A stretch of 64,000 nucleotides of DNA from Artemia franciscana. Lineage: Eukaryota > Arthropoda > Branchiopoda > Anostraca > Artemiidae. Shown here in pieces: positions 59,101-64,000 of this stretch. A program made the position numbers and the translations under genes. Position 1 is the first letter of the stretch, and each line of letters begins with the position of its first letter. Below the pieces are notes generated by a model that was not told the DNA's origin, did not search any database, and saw only the letters and a list, made by a program, of their open reading frames with translations. The stretch lies in NCBI RefSeq assembly GCF_032884065.1, contig NC_088881.1:9017008-9081007 (forward strand). The letters are read 5' to 3'.

Positions 59101-60110
59101 ACAGTTCGTGGTAACGAACCGTAAGTAAGAATCGACCCGGCTCAATAGTAAGTGAAACTCTAGAAAACAGAATTTTAATACTAATAGACACATCAAAAGA
59201 ATCAGATTTTTATGCTGATTTCAAATATATAAGTTTCATCAAGTTTAGTCTACGAGTTAGGTGCCGTTATTTACGAGTCTGAGGAAATTTGCCTTATTTC
59301 CGGAAATTTCATAGAATCTTAATGAAAATCACACCATCAAATTCAGCGTATTAGAAAACCCTATTGTAGAGGTTTCAAGCTCCTGTCTGCAAAATGTGGA
59401 ATTTTGTAGTTTTTGCCAGAAGAAGATCACAGATGCATGTTTATTTGTTTTTTTCCCCAGGTGTGGTGGTATTGACCCAGGGGTTCTAGCATATCGCGAG
59501 AGGGCTCATTCGAACGCAAATTAAAATTTCTAGTGCCTTTTTAGATGACCAAAAAATTGGAGGGCAACAAGCCCCCCTCCCACGCTCATTTTTTCCCAAA
59601 GTCACCCAATCAAAATTTTGAGATAGTTATGTTGTACAGAATGGTCAAAAAATTCGGATCAGATTCGGGGCAGAGGGCTACGTGGGAGGATATTTTCATG
59701 AAGTAATTTTTCGTGGGGAAAGGGAATTTTTCATGAAGGGCGCGCCGGTTTTCCCAGCATTATTAAAAAAAATGACCAGAAATTAAATGAAAAAATAAGT
59801 TTTTTAACTGAAAGTAAGGAGCTATATTAAAACTTAAAACAAGCAGAAATTATTACGCATATGAGGGGGCTTGCCCCCTCGTCAGCACCTCTCTCTTTAC
59901 GCTAAAGTTTTTTTTTGTACTTTCAAAAAAGGTATTTATTCGAATTAAACAGCCTTTGTGATTCAGGGGTCATTCTTAAAGAATCGGAACAAAATTCTAA
60001 CTTTAGCGTAAAGAACGAGGTGATGACAAGGGGTTGAACCTCCTCATATTTGTAATAATTTCTTTTTAGTTTTAAGCTTTAATATTGCTCCTTACTTTCA
60101 GCTGAACACG
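59101..60110 (+). repeat. Composite foldback repeat, full-length-like copy
   Basis: Body from AGTTCGTGGTAACGAACCGT (59103) to about 59650, then the foldback end (59800-60105) with GAAAGTAAGGAGCTATATTA and its mirror AATATTGCTCCTTACTTTC, and the inner pair TTTACGCTAAAG/CTTTAGCGTAAA. It is the reverse complement arrangement of 10962-11880, fixing the element at about 0.9-1.0 kb. Confidence 0.8.
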
Positions 60111-60745
60111 CTTATTTTTTTTTTTATCTAATTCATTATCGCTTCTGTGAGTTTTTGCTGAAAAATATAGGTTTCGAGTTTGAATTGGGCTTTTTTTGCG
60201 CAAGTTGCTCAAGAAATTGTATCGAAAGTTCAAGAAAAATAAATCCTTATGCTGAGGTCCGACCCAATGGAAATGAAATTTAAATAAAATTGAAATGAAA
60301 TTTAAATATTGCTTTTGCTTAGTGGTTTTATTTATTTTGTTTACTTTTGTGTAATATTTTTTTAGTGTATGTTATTGATCTTTATTAGTATTCCTAATCT
60401 AAATATTGCTTAAAAACTCGCCCAACCATATCTATTTAACAAAAAATTTCAGAAAATTTCTCGAGGAAATACTCAAATCGAACATGGATTAATCAATTTT
60501 CTGCTGACTTAGACTTGCGCATTAACAATCAATGGAAATTTGGCACGCTAGATTTCCCAGTGTTATTTAAAAACGATCAGAAATTAAACAAAAAAGTAAG
60601 TTTTTTGAAGTGAAAATAAGGAGCAACCTTAAAACTTAAAACGAGAAGAAATTATTACGCACATGAGGGGGCTTGCTAACCTTCTCCTCTCTAAAAAAAT
60701 TCCAAGTCACCTTGCTTTATGGTCACTTCCACACTGACTCCTTAC
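60110..60745. other. AT-rich DNA with a partial foldback arm
   Basis: A single outer foldback arm lies at about 60596-60675 (AAAATAAGGAGCAACCTTAA, CATGAGGGGGCTTGC). The rest is unrecognised. Confidence 0.6.
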
Positions 60746-60751
60746 CTTAGA

Positions 60752-60900
60752 CCTTAGATCCTCCAGAGCCAGAGGTGGCGCATAGGGCGTCCACGAAACC
60801 TCCCCAGACATCTCGGAGCTGAGCTGCAGCCGTGACGTCCTCCCACTGTGGTTGAAGTGACATCTCTGCATTAACACTATTAACGTTTAACATATAACGC
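60752..60900 (-). pseudogene. Possible LINE (RTE-like) ORF2 C-terminal scrap
   Basis: The minus strand reads WEDVTAAAQLRDVWGGFVDA, then LCATSGSGGSK. W-(E/D)D---A-(D)R--WR--VDALCAT resembles the last residues of RTE/BovB-type ORF2. Very short; moderate confidence only. Confidence 0.4.
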
Positions 60901-61161
60901 ATTAACATACCATTACACCGTCTCAAGTACCTAATATTAGGTCTAAGATAAGTATTCATTAACAGATTGGTTGCAAATTTTACCGCAGTAGAATTCTAGT
61001 TATACCCAAGAATATTGGTAACTTACAAATGTGGGAACTAGCGCTGGTGTAAAAAAAACCTCAACCCAATCTGACAATTAAATAGAGAACAAAAATTGAA
61101 ACATCGAATACTGCCATCTTATCTTTGTAATTGATCTTTATTAATAATAGCATTTTCACAG

Positions 61162-61299
61162 GTCTTGGAAAGGAATATGCTTTACTGTTTGCATCTCGTG
61201 GGGCCGCTGTTGTAGTGAACGACTTGGGAGGGAGCTTCAAGGGCGAAGGCTCTGACAAAAGGGCTGCTGATCTAGTGGTTGACGAAATCATAAAAGCAG
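61162..61299 (+). CDS. HSD17B4: HSD17B4 (peroxisomal multifunctional enzyme 2) exon, SDR domain
   Basis: Exon between acceptor TTTTCACAG and donor GCAG|GTAAAA, phase 1 at both ends. It reads [40 protein letters not shown] and EIIKA. This is the early Rossmann part of the (3R)-hydroxyacyl-CoA dehydrogenase domain: the GLG cofactor loop (glycine completed from the previous exon) and the VVVNDLGG segment that binds the NAD adenosine. The full protein is about 735 residues in animals and catalyses the second and third steps of peroxisomal beta-oxidation. The preceding first exon (start and TGA-G segment) was not found. Confidence 0.93.
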
Positions 61300-61431
61300 G
61301 TAAAATTTATCATTGACCCTTTTCTGTTTTGTTTGTAGTGTTGTCAATGATTGAACACATTTTTATCCCCCCCCCGGAACATAAGGCTCCATTTCTTCAT
61401 TAGAAGCCTCTAGAGAGGCTTCAAAATGGTG

Positions 61432-61530
61432 AAAGGGAAGGTTCAAGGGCGAGGGCTCTGGTTAAAGGATTGCTGGTGTAGTAGCTAATGGAATCAGTAA
61501 AAAAGATAAAATTTATCATAGACCTTTCTA
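61432..61530 (+). pseudogene. Decayed duplicate of the HSD17B4 exon and its donor
   Basis: GGTTCAAGGGCGAGGGCTCT, GGTTAAAGGATTGCTG and GATAAAATTTATCATAGACC align with 61228-61325 of the exon and adjacent intron (GCTTCAAGGGCGAAGGCTCT, GACAAAAGGGCTGCTG, GGTAAAATTTATCATTGACC), about 204 bp downstream. The frame and the donor GT are lost, so it is an old partial tandem duplication. Confidence 0.8.
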
Positions 61531-61534
61531 AGTT

Positions 61535-63330
61535 TTATAATCAGTGTTGCATATTTTTGTTATGTTATCTAGGGGGGGGGGGGTCTGGAGGACGATTACC
61601 TCCTTGCCTCTCCCCAATTGGTAACCCTGATTTTGTAGATCAGTTAAGAGTATATGAAAAGCATGTAATAAACCAATAAAGCCAAAACACCACAATAATT
61701 GTTAAAATAGGAAAAGCCGGCTAAGATTAAAAGAATATTTGGAATATAAATGGGTGAATACAATGTGAAACCTAACTAAAATGGAAAAATAAAAAGGAGT
61801 TAGAGTATTTTGTAAGAAACAAAAAAGGATAATTCCTGAATGTTTAGAAGAATATTCCGGAAATCAGCGACGAATAGTAATAAACAGAAATTTATACTGA
61901 GTTTCGTTTTCACATTCACCACTGTATCAGGAAATTAGGGGTCAGTCGTTACACATGGATTCAGGCTGGAGAAAAGAATTTATTTTAGTAAGGAGGGGGA
62001 AGGCTTTTCAGGTTGAGGGCTCTGGCTAAAAAGTAACCACAGGTTATTAGCAAATATTTTCAGATAATGTAAGAAATTTTTAGGAAATTTTGTATAAAAT
62101 TGACCTGAATTTTATCTCGCACGTATATTCTTGCTGCACTTAAAAAAACAAGGTGACACAACCTTTATTTGAAAATAAATATTTAAAACCTAAAAACACC
62201 TCTTTCTTTTTCCTAATCTGGTTTTTCTCAGAAAACCTTCCAATTACTGATCTTATTTGGCTTTTTTAATCCCATGTTGGTTTTGATTATGGTTCAGTTG
62301 TATATTGTATTACTAACTTATTTATTTTGATGTTTTCTTTTATTGTTTTTATCGTGTTTTCGTATTTGATGGGTCTTCTTTTGTCTTTTTACAGTCTTTT
62401 GTTTCCACTCCTTTTTTTTTTTTTTTTTTAGTTCGAACCTGATGACTTCAGATATGTAGACTACGGTGTACATTTGTGGCAGGTGTGCTACAAGAATGCC
62501 ATTTTATTCCTCAAAACTGAAAAATATATATTTTTTTTATTATTAACAGAAATAAGATAAGATTGACATCAACAAGGTAAGTTAGTCGTATTTTACAAGA
62601 CGAGTGAAAGACTGAAAAAAAAAAATAAAAAAAAATCCAAAAAATCATGATATGTATAAAAACAAGGAGATTATAAGTATTTACAAAAAGGAACCACAAA
62701 ATAAAAACATAAGAATTATAATTGCATGAAATAAATCCGTTTTTTTTCTCGTTAAATAGTTCATGTGGGTTTTGAGGTCTGTTGGGTCAGCGCGAGGCTT
62801 ATAAATCTTACAGCCATGTTGACCGTTCAATTGTAATGGTACTTTTACAGTTTAATTGTTTTTTCTTGGCATTTTAGCCTGTTTTTTGTCGTGAATAAGC
62901 TTCTTAACGGGGTTTCTGGCTATTTTTCTGGGTCGACGCTCATAAAAACTTCATACTAATTCTCACCATTGTTTCTTTTGTATCTGTATTATCGCTTTCT
63001 AATCCCCCTATCTCGGGAACGTTGACAGAACCTTATTTGCTTCTGCCAATGTAGGAAAAATCATATTCAACATTGTTGCTGTACAGCAGAATTGAACAGC
63101 TAATCCTTATTTTCACTGTNNNNNNNNNNNNNNNNNNNNNNNNNNNNNNNNNNNNNNNNNNNNNNNNNNNNNNNNNNNNNNNNNNNNNNNNNNNNNNNNN
63201 NNNNNNNNNNNNNNNNNNNGTTGTTAAAAGCTCAAAGTAATAAATTCCAAGTATTCCTGTTTTATTTGTCTTAGACAATATTTTCTGTGGTTCCCGAAGG
63301 TTTTAAACTATATTTAGTATTTTCTTGTTT
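61535..63330. other. HSD17B4 intron, with a third exon-like scrap at 61991-62040
   Basis: AAGGCTTTTCAGGTTGAGGG then CTCTGGCTAAAAAGTA near 62000-62035 again resembles the duplicated exon piece. The intron also holds homopolymer G (61572-61581) and T (62409-62429) runs and a 100-N gap at 63120-63219. No other gene. Confidence 0.6.
63120..63219. other. 100-N scaffold gap
   Basis: Exactly 100 N inside the HSD17B4 intron. The flanking exons are in consistent order and phase, which supports this join. Confidence 1.
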
Positions 63331-63336
63331 ATTTAG

Positions 63337-63489
63337 GTGGTAAAGCTGTTGCCAATTACGACTCTGTAGAAGATGGAGAAAAAATTATTAAAACTGCTAT
63401 TGACCATTTTGGTCGTGTTGACATCCTTGTAAACAATGCTGGTATTCTTCGAGACAGATCTTTTCTAAAAACAGAAGAACTTGACTGGG
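63337..63489 (+). CDS. HSD17B4: HSD17B4 next exon, SDR domain with NNAG motif
   Basis: Acceptor GTTTATTTAG, donor TGGG|GTAAGT. The reading phase continues exactly from 61299 (the joined codon gives Gly). It reads [38 protein letters not shown] and [17 protein letters not shown] is the conserved SDR element that stabilises the central sheet and cofactor. [12 protein letters not shown] and [11 protein letters not shown] are near-identical to vertebrate HSD17B4. Further exons with the catalytic Ser, Tyr and Lys must lie beyond the window. Confidence 0.95.
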
Positions 63490-63714
63490 GTAAGTGTTAA
63501 TACTTTGGTTTATTTATTTGTCTAGGGAAATTATTTCTATAATGCAGTGTCTACCCCCCCCCCCCCCCCTTACCGATTAATTCCAATGCAAAATTCTGGA
63601 GACAGGGCTACTGTATTCCTTAGAAATGAAATCAATATTTATTCTTTATTACCTTCCTCATTGTTCTATATGGAAAAATGTTTCGAGATACGGTTTTCAA
63701 AAACTTTTCCTTCA
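63490..63714. other. Intron DNA with C tract
   Basis: A run of about 19 C near 63551-63569. Nothing else is recognised. Confidence 0.6.
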
Positions 63715-63998
63715 GGGAACTAAATTCGCTTTTTTTAACCGAAGCTCTTGGACCCTATTTCCGGAAGATCGCCATTGACGAAGTCGGCAGAAGGTAGTTG
63801 TTGAATGCGTTAACTTTTCTGCATCCCGATGAAGTTTCAAAGCCAGTTTCTGCTCACAGTTTATTATATGTTGCCACGAAGTTACCCATCGCAACGCAAA
63901 AAGACATGTTAGTTGACGAGTTTAGACAAGTTAACGAGTCCGGTTATCCGGACTTCCATGGGAGCCAGGAAGGATCGACGACAAATGGAACAACGTGA
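63715..63998 (+). pseudogene. hAT-like transposase fragment in HSD17B4 intron
   Basis: The + strand reads ELNSLFLTEALGPYFRKIAI, then LNALTFLHPDEVSKPVSAHS, LLYVATKLPI and DMLVDEFRQV. The L-AL-FL-P----SL---A--LP----D-LVDEFR layout matches the region before the dimerisation domain of hAT-superfamily transposases. It has a stop in the middle and the window ends before the C-terminus. Confidence 0.5.
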
Positions 63999-64000
63999 TC

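Overview
This is a eukaryotic, AT-rich, repeat-dominated scaffold piece with four gaps of exactly 100 N (9583-9682, 32006-32105, 54291-54390, 63120-63219). An arthropod is likely. It carries a 685-bp array of the pentanucleotide TTAGG, the arthropod telomere repeat, written as CCTAA on the + strand. It also has spliceable animal genes and arthropod-type Helitrons with adjacent (TA)n tracts. A crustacean, perhaps a branchiopod, would fit, but the species cannot be decided from the sequence alone.

Layout. 1-9.5 kb is a nest of Helitron rolling-circle transposons: a + strand helicase fragment, short non-autonomous elements on both strands, and a decayed Rep-helicase gene on the minus strand (about 9504 down to 6207). 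After a gap, 9.7-13.7 kb holds a three-exon + strand gene that joins a tyrosine-recombinase-like region to a KMT5A-like SET domain. 14-16.5 kb is a 1.3-kb tandem duplication with GT and TC microsatellites. 16.8-31.2 kb is a mosaic of satellites: a CCAAT-box cluster, hairpin-bearing 120-bp repeats, remnants of ribosomal DNA, a 1258-bp higher-order repeat, and 611-bp and 736-bp tandem units. It ends in (CACATA)n and then the telomere-type array. 32-37 kb is again Helitron-derived. 37.6-64 kb is more ordinary intron and intergenic DNA with sparse exons and relics of hAT, LINE and foldback elements.

Host genes are few. Two exons (61162-61299 and 63337-63489) encode the short-chain dehydrogenase part of peroxisomal multifunctional enzyme type 2 (HSD17B4), and they splice in matching phase. 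Two exons (37657-37710 and 41021-41143) resemble the prefoldin-like protein ASDURF. A minus-strand terminal exon (53531-53754) and a possible first coding exon (47157-47183) belong to genes I do not recognise.

The parts worth most attention are the recombinase-like/SET gene, the ribosomal-DNA deletion relics inside a subtelomere-like satellite field, the wrong-way polarity of the telomere-type array, a Helitron family with two terminator hairpins and a recurring minisatellite/helicase junction, and decayed copies of an HSD17B4 exon inside its own intron. No retrovirus-like or Polinton-like element was identified.
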